This document shows, one piece after another, positions 53,887-62,914 of a stretch of DNA of 64,000 nucleotides. The stretch's first letter is position 1. Each line of letters begins with the position of its first letter. Location of the stretch: contig NZ_FOZL01000001.1 in assembly GCF_900114625.1 (NCBI RefSeq), forward strand, positions 3,906,001 through 3,970,000. The letters run 5' to 3'. The position numbers and the translations under genes are program-made. This DNA is from Granulicella pectinivorans (GTDB lineage Bacteria > Acidobacteriota > Terriglobia > Terriglobales > Acidobacteriaceae). The notes below the pieces were generated by a model. The model saw nothing but the letters and a program-made list of their open reading frames with translations. It did not search any database and was not told where the DNA came from.

Positions 53887-55515
53887 CTATGTGCCAGCCA
53901 CAGGAGCCACCGGCGAAACCCCAGGGCGATCTCCCTCCTTCAAGAGGAGCGCCACCGCAAGCGCGCCTAACCAGGCACCACCGGCGCAAAAGAGCATCAC
54001 CAGCCGGAAACCGGCCAGAAACGAAGTATCCAGCATCCCCTCCGCCTTCACCCTCTGCTCCGCCGGCAGACTCGCTGGAATCGGCGTGTCGTGCAGGCGC
54101 CCCTGGCTTGCCAGCATCGTCTTCTGCACGTCGCCGGGCAGATCCGACTGATGCAACTGCCGCGCCAGCGCCGCCCCGAAACCATGTGCCAGCACAATCG
54201 AGAGGAGCGAGACGGCCAGCAGTCCGGCAAGCCGCGAGATCGCGTTATTCACCGCCGAGGCCACGCCTGCCTCCGACTCGGAGACCGAAGACATGACGGC
54301 GCTGGTGAGCGGCGCAACCGAAAGCGTCAAGCCCGCGCCGAGCAGGAGCACCCCGGGCAGCACACCCGTCACGTAGGTCTCATTCCGGTCGAACACGGCG
54401 AACGCCACATATCCTGCCCCGGCAAGCCCCGCACCGGCACATAGCAACAATCGCTCGCCTACCTTGGCGACCATCCCCCCCGCCCACGTGGAGAACAGGA
54501 ACATCAGGGCGATCAGAGGAAGAAAGACCGCGCCCGCCATCGCCGGCTTGTAGTGTCTTACCTGGATCAGATAAAACGGCGTTACATACAGCGATCCGTA
54601 GAGTGCCCCGTAGAGAAGAAAAGTAAGCAGGTTCGGGGCCAGAAACCGTGGGATCCGGAACAGTCCGAGAGGCATCATCGCGCCCACGCGACCCGCCTGC
54701 GACCATAGGAATCCAGCGAGCAGCGCGCCGCCTACCCCGAGCAAAGACAGCACGCGCGCATCGTCCCACCCGAACTCCGGCGCAAACGAAAGCGCGTAGA
54801 TGACCGCTGCGAAGCCCACAGTGGCCAGCGTCGCCCCCAGCCGGTCCAGCGGGACAGGCTTCCCATCCTTGCCGTTGGCCTTGCTCTCCGGGATCCTGCG
54901 TGTCATCACCAGAACCGTGAGGGCAATCGGCAGATTCAGCACAAAGATCAAACGCCATGACCACGCTTGTACCAGCCACCCACCCACCACCGGGCCCAGG
55001 GCCGCAAAGACGCTGGTCCATGCCGACCAGGTGCCAATCGCCTTCGCCCTGCGTTTCTCCGGATACGATACCGAAAGGATCGAAAGCCCCTGAGGAATCA
55101 GCATCGCCGCGCCGATTCCCTGCACCGCCCGCGCTGCCACCAGCAGCCCAAGTGTGCTCGCCGCCGCGCAACCGGCGGACGCGATGGCAAAGAGCGCGAC
55201 GCCCCAGAAAAAGATTCGCCGCCGGCCATACCGATCACCCAGCGTCCCGCCCAGTAGAAGCAGAGCTGCACTGAAGAGCGTATAGCTTTGTACGACCCAC
55301 TGAATCGCGCTCGACGTCGCCCCAAAGTCCGTCTGGAGCGTCGGCATCGCGACGTTGACGATCGAGCCGTCCATGAAGGCCAGCCCGGATCCAAGGATCG
55401 TGGCCACCATGACCCACTTCAGGTTCTCTTCGGAGCAGCCGGTATTGTCTTCTCCGGGCTCATAGGCCGAGCGGGGGGGCAGAACCTGCGATCGATATCC
55501 AAATGTTGCGGGCAC
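53887..55515 (-). CDS. MFS drug/metabolite exporter, DHA2 (14-TM) family
   Basis: Proton-driven exporter of 542 residues with about 14 membrane helices. Motif A appears as GGTLGDRYGRRRIF; the block GSIVNVAMPTLQTDFGAT is the TM1 D1 motif of the EmrB/QacA group, and motif C is LGPVVGGWLVQAWSWRLIF. The GTG at 55515 is the furthest start; a shorter start inside (VMVATILG region) is possible because the first 36 residues are not hydrophobic. It follows the ETF-oxidoreductase gene by 54 bp on the same strand but has no evident link. Substrate unknown. Confidence 0.9.
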   Translation of the reverse strand: MPATFGYRSQVLPPRSAYEPGEDNTGCSEENLKWVMVATILGSGLAFMDGSIVNVAMPTLQTDFGATSSAIQWVVQSYTLFSAALLLLGGTLGDRYGRRRIFFWGVALFAIASAGCAAASTLGLLVAARAVQGIGAAMLIPQGLSILSVSYPEKRRAKAIGTWSAWTSVFAALGPVVGGWLVQAWSWRLIFVLNLPIALTVLVMTRRIPESKANGKDGKPVPLDRLGATLATVGFAAVIYALSFAPEFGWDDARVLSLLGVGGALLAGFLWSQAGRVGAMMPLGLFRIPRFLAPNLLTFLLYGALYGSLYVTPFYLIQVRHYKPAMAGAVFLPLIALMFLFSTWAGGMVAKVGERLLLCAGAGLAGAGYVAFAVFDRNETYVTGVLPGVLLLGAGLTLSVAPLTSAVMSSVSESEAGVASAVNNAISRLAGLLAVSLLSIVLAHGFGAALARQLHQSDLPGDVQKTMLASQGRLHDTPIPASLPAEQRVKAEGMLDTSFLAGFRLVMLFCAGGAWLGALAVALLLKEGDRPGVSPVAPVAGT

Positions 55516-55569
55516 AACTCTATGGATGCGTCCAGGCGCTCGAACGCACCGCTCCGCCGAAACCTTTTC

Positions 55570-57969
55570 CTAAACGGGGTCCGACTTCTTCGGCGTCCAC
55601 TTCTTCCGTTCAACAATTGGAGGCTCAACGGTAGGAACATCAACAACCGCAGGGGCAACCTGCGTACCCTCCACCTTCTTCGGCTGCCATTTCTTGCGCT
55701 CCGGGACCGCTTCGGGAACAGGAGCGGCCTCCACAACCGGTGTGGGAGATGCTGCCTTCGGTGCCCACTTCTTTCTCTCGGCGACCGGAGCGGCAATCAC
55801 CTCGGGCGAGGCCTGCTCCGGCACAATCAGCGGCTCATGCGGAATCACCGCGACGACAGGTGTTTGCAGAGACGGAGCTACAGCGACCGGAGCCGTCTCC
55901 GGCGCACTGACTACGGCAGGCGAAGCGGCCATCCCCTTGGCGCGCAGAACCCCTTCAAGAAGAATCTCCGCCACGTCTTTGATCGTCACATCGTCGGTCG
56001 CCCCCTTCAACGGAGTACTTCCGAGCATGCTCTTGCAGAACGGGCAACCCACAGCGAGCACCTTCTCATGTTCCGCGGAGGCGAGCGCCCCCTGTGCCTC
56101 GCGGAATCGGTTATCCGAGATGCGCTCGTTGCCCTCTTCCTCTTCCTTCCAGAACTGCGCCCCACCCGCTCCACAGCAGAACGAGTTCTCCTTTGACCGC
56201 GGCAACTCCACAACGTCATTCGACAGGATATGTAACAAATTCCGTGGCGCATCGTAGACACCGTTGTGGCGACCCAGATAACAGGGGTCGTGGTAGGTCA
56301 CGGTCTCGGTCGAAGGCGTGGGCGCAAGCCTTCCCGCCGACACCAGTCCCTCCAGATACTCAGTATGGTGGACGACCGTATAGTCTCCGCCGATCTGCGC
56401 GTACTCCTTGCCGATTGCATTCATGCAGTGCGGACAACTCGCCACGATCAGCTTCGGTTTGACCTCGTTCAGTGTCGTGACGTTTTCCTCCGCGAGCTGC
56501 CGGTAGAGGACCTCATTGCCCGCCCTGCGCGCCGAGTCGCCAGTGCAGCACTCGCGCTTGCCCAGCACCGCAAAATCCACGCCCGCTTGGTCCAACAACT
56601 GCACGAACGCGCGCGCCGTCTTCTGCGCGGAAGGGTCGTAACTCGCCGCGCAACCGACCCAATAGAGGACGTCCGGCGTAGGTTTCTCGTCGGTCGTCGG
56701 GACGCGCAGGCCTTCGGCCCAATCGAGCCGCTTCGCCTTGTTGATGCCCCATGGATTCTGCGCGCGCTCCATGCCGCGGAAGGCGGTCTGCAACTGCTGC
56801 GGGAACTCACCTTCGATCATCACCTGCTGCCGGCGCACATCGAGGATGTCGAACATCTGCTCATCGCCCACGGGGCAGACCTCGACGCAGGCCCCGCAGG
56901 TTGTACAGGCCCAGGCGGCCTCGGCGGAAAGCGCGAACTGCAGCAAGGGGCGGGGACTCGGGGCACCCAGTTCAAACGCCGAGCCGAGGGTGTTCAACTC
57001 CATGCGCTTGTTGATCTCGAGCGCCGCCGGACTCAGCGACTTGCCCGTCGAACTGGCCGGGCACACATCCTGGCAGCGGTTGCACTGGATACACGCATAC
57101 GCATCGAGCATCCGGGGCCAGCTCAGGTCCTCGAGCATCTTCGCCCCGACGCCCAGGTCTCCTTCGACCTCGAGATTGAGTTCCACCGGAGGCATGACGC
57201 CCGACGTCGCCTTCCGCGCCACCGTGTACTTGAGCGGCGCCATGAAGATGTGTACGTGCTTCGTGTAGGGGAAGTAGGCCAGAAACGCGAGGACACTGCC
57301 CAGGGCTCCCCAGAAGCCAAATACCCGCAGTGCCTCAGCATACTGCGCCGGCACCCAATCCGAAAGCAGGGACGCAAACGGCTGAAAGCTGTCTCTGCCG
57401 TCGATCGCGACCTTCGCGGCTGCACCGATCGCTCTGCTGCCCACATGGAAGAGGATGAAAGCGGAGACGATCAGCGAATCGCGAGAGATGCGCCCCAGCT
57501 TCACGTTCTCATGCAGCATCGTTCGAGCGTTGAAACGGAAGTCTCTGCGGCTGGGGAGCAGGAAACGCCGGACGACCAACGCGATGACGCCAAGCAAGAC
57601 GAGGAAGCTGAAGACATCCGCCAGAAATAAGTAACTGGAAGAGAGCATATTCTCCGGCTTGATCTCTAACGGAAGAAATCCCTCCAATGCATCGACGCCG
57701 TTCACCAGCACGTAGAAGACGAATCCATAGAAGATGAACGAGTGAAACAGTCCCACGACGGGGCGCTTCTTGAAGGTGCGGCTCTGCGTGAGGGTCGTCA
57801 CCAGCGCTGCACCGATGCGCGCGGGCAGACCGTCGAAGCGCAACTCCGTATCCGCTCGTCCGCGCGCAATCCGGCGGTACAGGCGATAGAAGCCCCAGAC
57901 CCCAAGCGAGCCCGTCACCGCCGCGAACACCAGAAACGCGATCCTGCTGGACAGCGGAAGCATACGCAA
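55570..57969 (-). CDS. Membrane-bound ETF:(mena)quinone-type Fe-S oxidoreductase
   Basis: Takes electrons from electron-transfer flavoprotein and passes them to the quinone pool (family known as EMO or EtfABCX-type partner; assignment by context). 799 residues. N-terminal NarI-like b-type domain with four or five helices and His residues (VGLFHSFIFYG, FILFHVGSRAI). Then an HdrC/D-like part with two ferredoxin motifs, CIQCNRCQDVCP (from Cys293) and CTTCGACVEVCP (from Cys355), and two CCG domains (KRECCTGDS and YHDPCYLGRH...FCCGAGGAQ). Residues about 680-799 are a Pro/Ala/Val-rich tail carrying three ERKKWxPK copies. 12 bp separate it from etfA. Confidence 0.91.
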   Translation of the reverse strand: MRMLPLSSRIAFLVFAAVTGSLGVWGFYRLYRRIARGRADTELRFDGLPARIGAALVTTLTQSRTFKKRPVVGLFHSFIFYGFVFYVLVNGVDALEGFLPLEIKPENMLSSSYLFLADVFSFLVLLGVIALVVRRFLLPSRRDFRFNARTMLHENVKLGRISRDSLIVSAFILFHVGSRAIGAAAKVAIDGRDSFQPFASLLSDWVPAQYAEALRVFGFWGALGSVLAFLAYFPYTKHVHIFMAPLKYTVARKATSGVMPPVELNLEVEGDLGVGAKMLEDLSWPRMLDAYACIQCNRCQDVCPASSTGKSLSPAALEINKRMELNTLGSAFELGAPSPRPLLQFALSAEAAWACTTCGACVEVCPVGDEQMFDILDVRRQQVMIEGEFPQQLQTAFRGMERAQNPWGINKAKRLDWAEGLRVPTTDEKPTPDVLYWVGCAASYDPSAQKTARAFVQLLDQAGVDFAVLGKRECCTGDSARRAGNEVLYRQLAEENVTTLNEVKPKLIVASCPHCMNAIGKEYAQIGGDYTVVHHTEYLEGLVSAGRLAPTPSTETVTYHDPCYLGRHNGVYDAPRNLLHILSNDVVELPRSKENSFCCGAGGAQFWKEEEEGNERISDNRFREAQGALASAEHEKVLAVGCPFCKSMLGSTPLKGATDDVTIKDVAEILLEGVLRAKGMAASPAVVSAPETAPVAVAPSLQTPVVAVIPHEPLIVPEQASPEVIAAPVAERKKWAPKAASPTPVVEAAPVPEAVPERKKWQPKKVEGTQVAPAVVDVPTVEPPIVERKKWTPKKSDPV

Positions 57970-57981
57970 CCCTTCTTGTTG

Positions 57982-58932
57982 CTATTTCTTTAAGGCATCC
58001 AGCATCGCCGGAACCACAACGCTCACGTCGCCCACGATCCCGTAGTCCGCCACCTTGAAGATCGGTGCGTCCGCATCCTTGTTGATTGCCACGATCACCT
58101 TACTTTTGTTCATGCCGGAGAGATGCTGCACGGCACCGGAGATCCCGACCGCGATGTAGACCTTGGGCTGCACGGTCTTGCCGGTCTGGCCGACCTGCTC
58201 GGCGTAAGGCCTCCAGCCCGCATCGACGATGGCGCGGGTCGCTCCGATGGCAGCGCCCAAGGTATCCGCGAGCGGGACGACCGTCGCGTCGAAGCCTGCG
58301 GCACTGCCCACACCGCGCCCGCCCGAGACGACGATATCGGCTTCCGCAAGCGAGACGCGATCCAACTTCTCCGTCGTCTTGCCGGTTACCTTCAGTCTGG
58401 AGGTGGGCAGCGAGAGATCTACATCAAACTGCTCCGAGGCAGCAGGGAGTGGCGAGGCGGGAGCGAAGGCTCCAGGCTTCACCGTCACGACCACAATTTT
58501 AGCCGAGGTCTCGATCGTCTCCGTCACCCGTGCCAAATAGGTGTATCGCGATGCAGTGAGGACTCCACCCTCATCCTTCAGGGAGATCACATCTTCGAGC
58601 AGGGGCGCATCCAGCTTGACCGCAACCCGAGGGCTGTACTCACGACCGCTTCGGCTCCCGCCGATCAACACCGCATCTGCCTCGCCTTCGCGAGCAATCT
58701 GCGCGACCGCCGCCGACCAGGTCTCCGCACCGTACTGCGCCAGAGCCGGCAGATCTCCGACCAGTACCGTGTCCACGTACTTCGCGGCCTCGGCCGCCAC
58801 CGCTGCCACGCCGCTTCCCAGCACCAGAGCTGTCACGTCGCCGCCGCGCCCCATCTGCCGGGCCGCCGCGACCATCTCCAGCGTGCTTTTGGAAAGCCTG
58901 CCGCCACTCATCTCCGCCACAATCAGAATCAT
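57982..58932 (-). CDS. etfA: Electron transfer flavoprotein alpha subunit
   Basis: FAD-carrying ETF subunit, 316 residues. The N-terminal domain starts ILIVAEMSGGRLSKSTLEMVAAA; the C-terminal FAD domain has VVSGGRGVGSAAGF, GATRAIVDAGWRPYAEQVGQTG and VQPKVYIAVGISGAVQHLSGM followed by INKDADAPIFKVADYGIVGD, the ETF signature. Accepts electrons from acyl-CoA dehydrogenases and hands them to the oxidoreductase next to it. ATGA overlap with etfB and a 12-bp gap to the oxidoreductase show a three-gene unit. Confidence 0.96.
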   Translation of the reverse strand: MILIVAEMSGGRLSKSTLEMVAAARQMGRGGDVTALVLGSGVAAVAAEAAKYVDTVLVGDLPALAQYGAETWSAAVAQIAREGEADAVLIGGSRSGREYSPRVAVKLDAPLLEDVISLKDEGGVLTASRYTYLARVTETIETSAKIVVVTVKPGAFAPASPLPAASEQFDVDLSLPTSRLKVTGKTTEKLDRVSLAEADIVVSGGRGVGSAAGFDATVVPLADTLGAAIGATRAIVDAGWRPYAEQVGQTGKTVQPKVYIAVGISGAVQHLSGMNKSKVIVAINKDADAPIFKVADYGIVGDVSVVVPAMLDALKK

Positions 58933-59690
58933 GCGATCACCCGTGCTTCGTTGCGCAGCAATCCAACCAACTCCGCCGCTGCCGCTTGCGGATCTTTCTT
59001 CCCGTCGAGGATCTTTCCAAGACGGGCCTTCACCTGGATCTCCGCGCCCTTCACCGTCACCGACGGCGTTACGCCGAAGCGCTCCAGCGCATCCTTCCGC
59101 ATCTCTTTCTTCTTGGCCTTCATGATGCCCGGCAGCGTGGGATAGCGGGGCTCATTCAATCCCTGCTGCGTGGTCACGACCGCCGGAAGGTCCACCTCGA
59201 AGGTCTCGCTTCCCTCATCGACGTCGTGCTTTCCCGTAAGCGTTGTGCCGGCGAGCGACAACGCACTGGTCCACGTCGCCTGCGGCCAGCCGAGCCTCTC
59301 GGCCACGGCTGCACCCAGTGCATGACTGTCCCAGTCCGCCTGCTGGCCTCCGGAGAGGACCAGATCCACGTTTTCTTTCGTGGCGATCGCCGCGACCACC
59401 TTGCTCAGCGCCATCGCGTCGAGTATCACATCGGTCTCGACATGGATCGCCCGGTCGGCTCCCATCGCCAGCGCGGTCCGCAGCGCGTCCTGCAGGCGCG
59501 CAGGCCCCACAGCGAGAGCCACCACCTCAGCCTCCGCTCCGCCTTCACGCAGACGCAGCGCCTCTTCGACGCCGTACTCGTCCATCGTATCCATCACCAG
59601 CTTGCTTGAGCCCAGCGCTACAGCAGCCGCCTCGACGCGTACGCTCTCTTCCGCGTCGAGCACCTGCCGGATCAATGTCAGAATTCGCAC
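58929..59690 (-). CDS. etfB: Electron transfer flavoprotein beta subunit
   Basis: AMP-binding, structural partner of EtfA, 253 residues. Begins MRILTLIRQVLDAEESV; core blocks MDTMDEYGVEEALRLRE, VVALAVGPARLQDALRTALAMGADRA and SGGQQADWDSHALGAAVAERLGW; C-terminal VTTQQGLNEPRYPTLPGIMKAKKKE, all standard for EtfB. First gene of etfB-etfA-oxidoreductase. An 18-bp palindrome ends 56 bp upstream of its ATG, a likely operator position. Confidence 0.96.
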   Translation of the reverse strand: MRILTLIRQVLDAEESVRVEAAAVALGSSKLVMDTMDEYGVEEALRLREGGAEAEVVALAVGPARLQDALRTALAMGADRAIHVETDVILDAMALSKVVAAIATKENVDLVLSGGQQADWDSHALGAAVAERLGWPQATWTSALSLAGTTLTGKHDVDEGSETFEVDLPAVVTTQQGLNEPRYPTLPGIMKAKKKEMRKDALERFGVTPSVTVKGAEIQVKARLGKILDGKKDPQAAAAELVGLLRNEARVIA

Positions 59691-59745
59691 GATACACTCC
59701 CGTCCCGTCCGCTCAAACTATGCCACACGCGACAGGAAGGAGCAT

Positions 59746-59763
59746 ACTGAATGATCATTCAGT
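59746..59763. promoter_or_regulatory. 18-bp perfect palindrome upstream of etfB, TetR/FadR-like operator
   Basis: ACTGAATGATCATTCAGT equals its reverse complement. Its TGAATGA/TCATTCA half-sites are those of the FadR (TetR-type) operator controlling fatty-acid degradation and etfBA in Bacillus, there with a short spacer between the halves. It lies 56 bp before the etfB start and 17 bp past the stop of the XRE-cupin gene. Repressor identity is not known; no TetR gene is in the window. Confidence 0.6.
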
Positions 59764-59779
59764 TCGTCAACGAACCGAT

Positions 59780-60436
59780 CTAGAGCCGTCCGCTACGGGG
59801 CAGATCCCGATCCGACCGGTAGGGCATGCTGATGATCAGAGCGGTCGCGGGTGTGTCGCTCGCGCAGCGGAAGCTCCGGGGCGTCTCCGCATCGAGAAAT
59901 GCGACATCGTCGGCCTCCAGATGCTCCTTGCGACTCCCGAAATCCACCGCCAACTGGCCCGAAATCATATAGATCATCTCGTGTCCCTGATACATCTTCG
60001 GCTCGAAGGGAGGGACATCGCTGTTGGGGAAGAACTCAGCCATGCAGGGCCCAAGGCTGCGGTCCGGCACCAGAATGCCGAAGCTCTCCGCAACGTGCGA
60101 CGGATTGGCCGGTCGCGGCTGCGGGAGCCGGACCCGGTCTTTCTTCCTCTGGATCCTGAAAAAACTCTGTTTCTCCGGTTGAAAGAAAAACGACAGATCC
60201 TTACCGAATACCAGCGCCAGGCGAGCAAGATTTCGCAGCGTCGGCACCACACGTCCCGTCTCCAACTGCGACAGGAAGCTGGCCGAAAGCCCGGTCAACT
60301 GCCCCAGCTCCACCAGCCCCATCGAGCGCTTCAATCGCAATTGCTTGATCCGTGCGCCAATATGCCCTTCGGCAATAATCAGCTCCACAGCATCCGGATC
60401 TACACCATCAAGTTCGACCAAGGGCAATCTCCTCAT
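59780..60436 (-). CDS. XRE-family regulator with C-terminal cupin
   Basis: DNA-binding regulator of 218 residues. HTH at about 28-80 (IGARIKQLRLKRSMGLVELG, then LSASFLSQLETGRVVPTLRN). The C-terminal half (about 110-205) is a cupin with HEMIYMISGQLAVDFG and LEADDVAFLDAETPRSFRCA, giving a small-molecule sensing pocket. This architecture regulates amino-acid, acyl and sugar metabolism in other bacteria. It lies directly upstream of the etf operon on the same strand, separated by 89 bp that hold the palindrome, so a link is plausible though the palindrome is TetR-like. Confidence 0.92.
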   Translation of the reverse strand: MRRLPLVELDGVDPDAVELIIAEGHIGARIKQLRLKRSMGLVELGQLTGLSASFLSQLETGRVVPTLRNLARLALVFGKDLSFFFQPEKQSFFRIQRKKDRVRLPQPRPANPSHVAESFGILVPDRSLGPCMAEFFPNSDVPPFEPKMYQGHEMIYMISGQLAVDFGSRKEHLEADDVAFLDAETPRSFRCASDTPATALIISMPYRSDRDLPRSGRL

Positions 60437-60566
60437 CAGCTTGGATGCACACTTGGGGCCCAGAGGGTGCGTTCCAGCATTAGGCTATCGTCTCAGCCGG
60501 CAAAACGTCGAGAAAAGTAATGGTTACGTTCCCGATCTGATGTAACTCCGCGCAAACCGGAAGGGT

Positions 60567-62741
60567 TTATTTCAACGGCACCGTCGCTTTCAATCCGGCG
60601 TCGTCCGAGGCACCGCCTACATGCACGCCATACTCGCCCGGCGTCAATTGCCAGCGGTTGCCCGCCACATCCCACACCGAGATGTAGCGCCGGTCGAGCG
60701 GCAGCGTCACCGTCTTGGTCTCTCCCGGGGCCAGCCTGACCAGCGCCCAGCCCGCAAGACGTTGAAATGGCTCGCCCGCCGCAGCCGGCAGACGCACATA
60801 CATCTGCGCCACCTCAGCCCCGGCCATGGAACCTGTATTCGTCACCTCGAACTGCACGCCGGTGGCACTCACCTTCAGCCCGGAGTACCGGTAGTTCGTG
60901 TAGGAGAGCCCGTGCCCAAAGGCGAACAGCGGCACGTGACCGCTCACCTCGTACCACCTGTACCCAACCGCCAGCCCTTCCTTGTAGCTCATGTCGAAGA
61001 CGTTCTTCACGTCGCCGTTCGCATCGCGCTTCTGCATTCCCGGGATGACCGGCATCGGCAGGTCCGCTTCACTCTTGGGGAACGTGATCGAAAGCTTGCC
61101 GGACGGATTGACCGCACCAAAGAGCAGATCCGCAATCGCCTCTCCACCGCCGATGCCGGGGAACCAGGCCTCCATCACGCCCCGCACGCTGCCCACCCAG
61201 GGCATCGAGACCGGCCCGCCCGTCTCCAGCACCACCACCGTATGCGGATTCGCCGCCGCGACGCTCGCGATCAGCTCATCCTGCGCGTCCGGCAGAGCGA
61301 GCGTGGCCGCATCGTGGCCCTCCGACATGGGCTGCGTCGCGAAGACGATCGCCACATCCGCGCCCGTCGCCATGCGCGCTGCCTCGGCCTTATCCGTTCC
61401 CGAAACGAAGACCACCTCCGCCCCGGGAGCCAGCCTCTGGATCGCCTTCATCGGCGAGGAAGGAAAGTACACCGTCTTCTGCCAGCCGCGGCTCGCCTCG
61501 TGCGTCACGGCATCGCCACCCGGAGCGTCCACCTGCGCCGACCCGCCACCCGACAGAACTCCAACATCCGCATGGCCGCCGATCAGCACAATCTTCTGGA
61601 TTCCGGTGTGCAACGGCAGCATGCCTGCATCGTTCTTCAACAGCACAATGCTCTCTTCTGCGATATGCCGGGCATCTTCGCGGCCCTGGAAGGGGTCGAC
61701 GACCCTGCGCACGAACGGATCGTCCACCACGCCCGCCGCAAACATGCTGCGCAGAATCCGGTGGCACATATCGTCCAGGCGGGCCATGGGAACCTTGCCA
61801 TCCTCAACCGCCTTCCGCAGATCCTTGCCGAAGTAGTCCTCCCCCGGCATCTCCATGTCGAGCCCGGCGTTGGCGGCCTTCACGTTGGAGTGCGTCGCCT
61901 CCCAATCCGAGACCACGAAGCCCTTGAAGCCCCACTCCTTCTTCAGCACCTCGTTCAACAGATAGTCGCTCTCGCAGGCATGATCACCATTCACCAGGTT
62001 GTAGGAGCACATCACACCCGCCGGCTGCGCCTTCTTGATCGCAATCTCAAACGCCAGCAGATCCGTCTCGCGCATAGTTCGTTTGTCCATCAGCACGTCA
62101 ACCGTGGTCCGCCCGGTCTCCTGGTCGTTCAGGGCGTAGTGCTTGATGTCTCCCATGACATGCTGCGACTGCACCCCGATGGCCAGTTGCCCGACCATGT
62201 TGCCCGCCAGCACCGGATCCTCGCCGGCATACTCGAAGTTGCGTCCATTCCTCGGCTCGCGCGTCAGGTCCATGCCGCCGCCGATGGACATATTCGTCCC
62301 CCACGCTCGCAGCTCTCTCCCAATGACCTTTCCGTAGAGGTCCGCCGCGTCCAGATCCCAGCTACTGGCCAGACCAAGGACCGACGGCAACAGCGTCGCG
62401 TAGCGCGCATCGTATGCCGCCTGCCTGATCCCAACCGCGGAGTCCGCCTGATCGATCTTCGGAATCCCCAGCCGCGCGATCCCGGGCACAAAGCCTGCGC
62501 CATGATTCGAATCGGCCGGCACCGGATCGCCCGGGCGCAGCACACCCCACCCGATGCCATGCACCATCCGAATCTTCTCGTCGAAGGTCATCGCCTTCAC
62601 CACCAGATCCGCTCGCCGATCCGCCGAGAGGGTCTTGTCCTTCCAGGGAAGATTCGCTCCCTGCGCCACGGCGCCCTGCACCCCGATCGCAACGCAGGCC
62701 ACCACGGCCAGAACCCACCCAGACGAACGAATATATCTCAT
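60567..62741 (-). CDS. Secreted GH3 beta-glucosidase
   Basis: Exo-acting beta-glucosidase/xylosidase of 724 residues with a signal peptide (SGWVLAVVACVAIGVQGAVAQ). The (alpha/beta)8 domain ends in the catalytic block GFVVSDWEATHS (nucleophile Asp in SDW); the second sandwich domain has the acid/base region with GGGEAIADLLFGAVNPSGKL, and a fibronectin-III-like C-terminal domain carries AGAEVAQMYVRLP. LMDKRTMRETDLLAFE is the substrate-side His/Arg block. All domains complete. Likely periplasmic, degrading plant beta-glucosides. Confidence 0.95.
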   Translation of the reverse strand: MRYIRSSGWVLAVVACVAIGVQGAVAQGANLPWKDKTLSADRRADLVVKAMTFDEKIRMVHGIGWGVLRPGDPVPADSNHGAGFVPGIARLGIPKIDQADSAVGIRQAAYDARYATLLPSVLGLASSWDLDAADLYGKVIGRELRAWGTNMSIGGGMDLTREPRNGRNFEYAGEDPVLAGNMVGQLAIGVQSQHVMGDIKHYALNDQETGRTTVDVLMDKRTMRETDLLAFEIAIKKAQPAGVMCSYNLVNGDHACESDYLLNEVLKKEWGFKGFVVSDWEATHSNVKAANAGLDMEMPGEDYFGKDLRKAVEDGKVPMARLDDMCHRILRSMFAAGVVDDPFVRRVVDPFQGREDARHIAEESIVLLKNDAGMLPLHTGIQKIVLIGGHADVGVLSGGGSAQVDAPGGDAVTHEASRGWQKTVYFPSSPMKAIQRLAPGAEVVFVSGTDKAEAARMATGADVAIVFATQPMSEGHDAATLALPDAQDELIASVAAANPHTVVVLETGGPVSMPWVGSVRGVMEAWFPGIGGGEAIADLLFGAVNPSGKLSITFPKSEADLPMPVIPGMQKRDANGDVKNVFDMSYKEGLAVGYRWYEVSGHVPLFAFGHGLSYTNYRYSGLKVSATGVQFEVTNTGSMAGAEVAQMYVRLPAAAGEPFQRLAGWALVRLAPGETKTVTLPLDRRYISVWDVAGNRWQLTPGEYGVHVGGASDDAGLKATVPLK

Positions 62742-62914
62742 AAGCCTCCAGAAACTCTCTCTCGATAGAGCAACAGTCTAACCATATGAAACGATTTTGG
62801 TAAGGAAAACCGATGCCGTGCCCTGAATCGAATCAAACGATTGTCCACGGAGAAGTTTCCCGGGCAAAACCCTCCCTCTCCCTTCCCGAGCCACATCCGT
62901 CTAAACTTTAGTTG

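Noticed and set aside
60621..62768. 715-residue plus-strand open frame
   Set aside because: Full antisense shadow of the GH3 gene.
62826..62842. AATCG-N7-CGATT inverted repeat upstream of the GH3 gene as LacI operator
   Set aside because: Half-sites of 5 bp are too short to be convincing and no copy was seen elsewhere.
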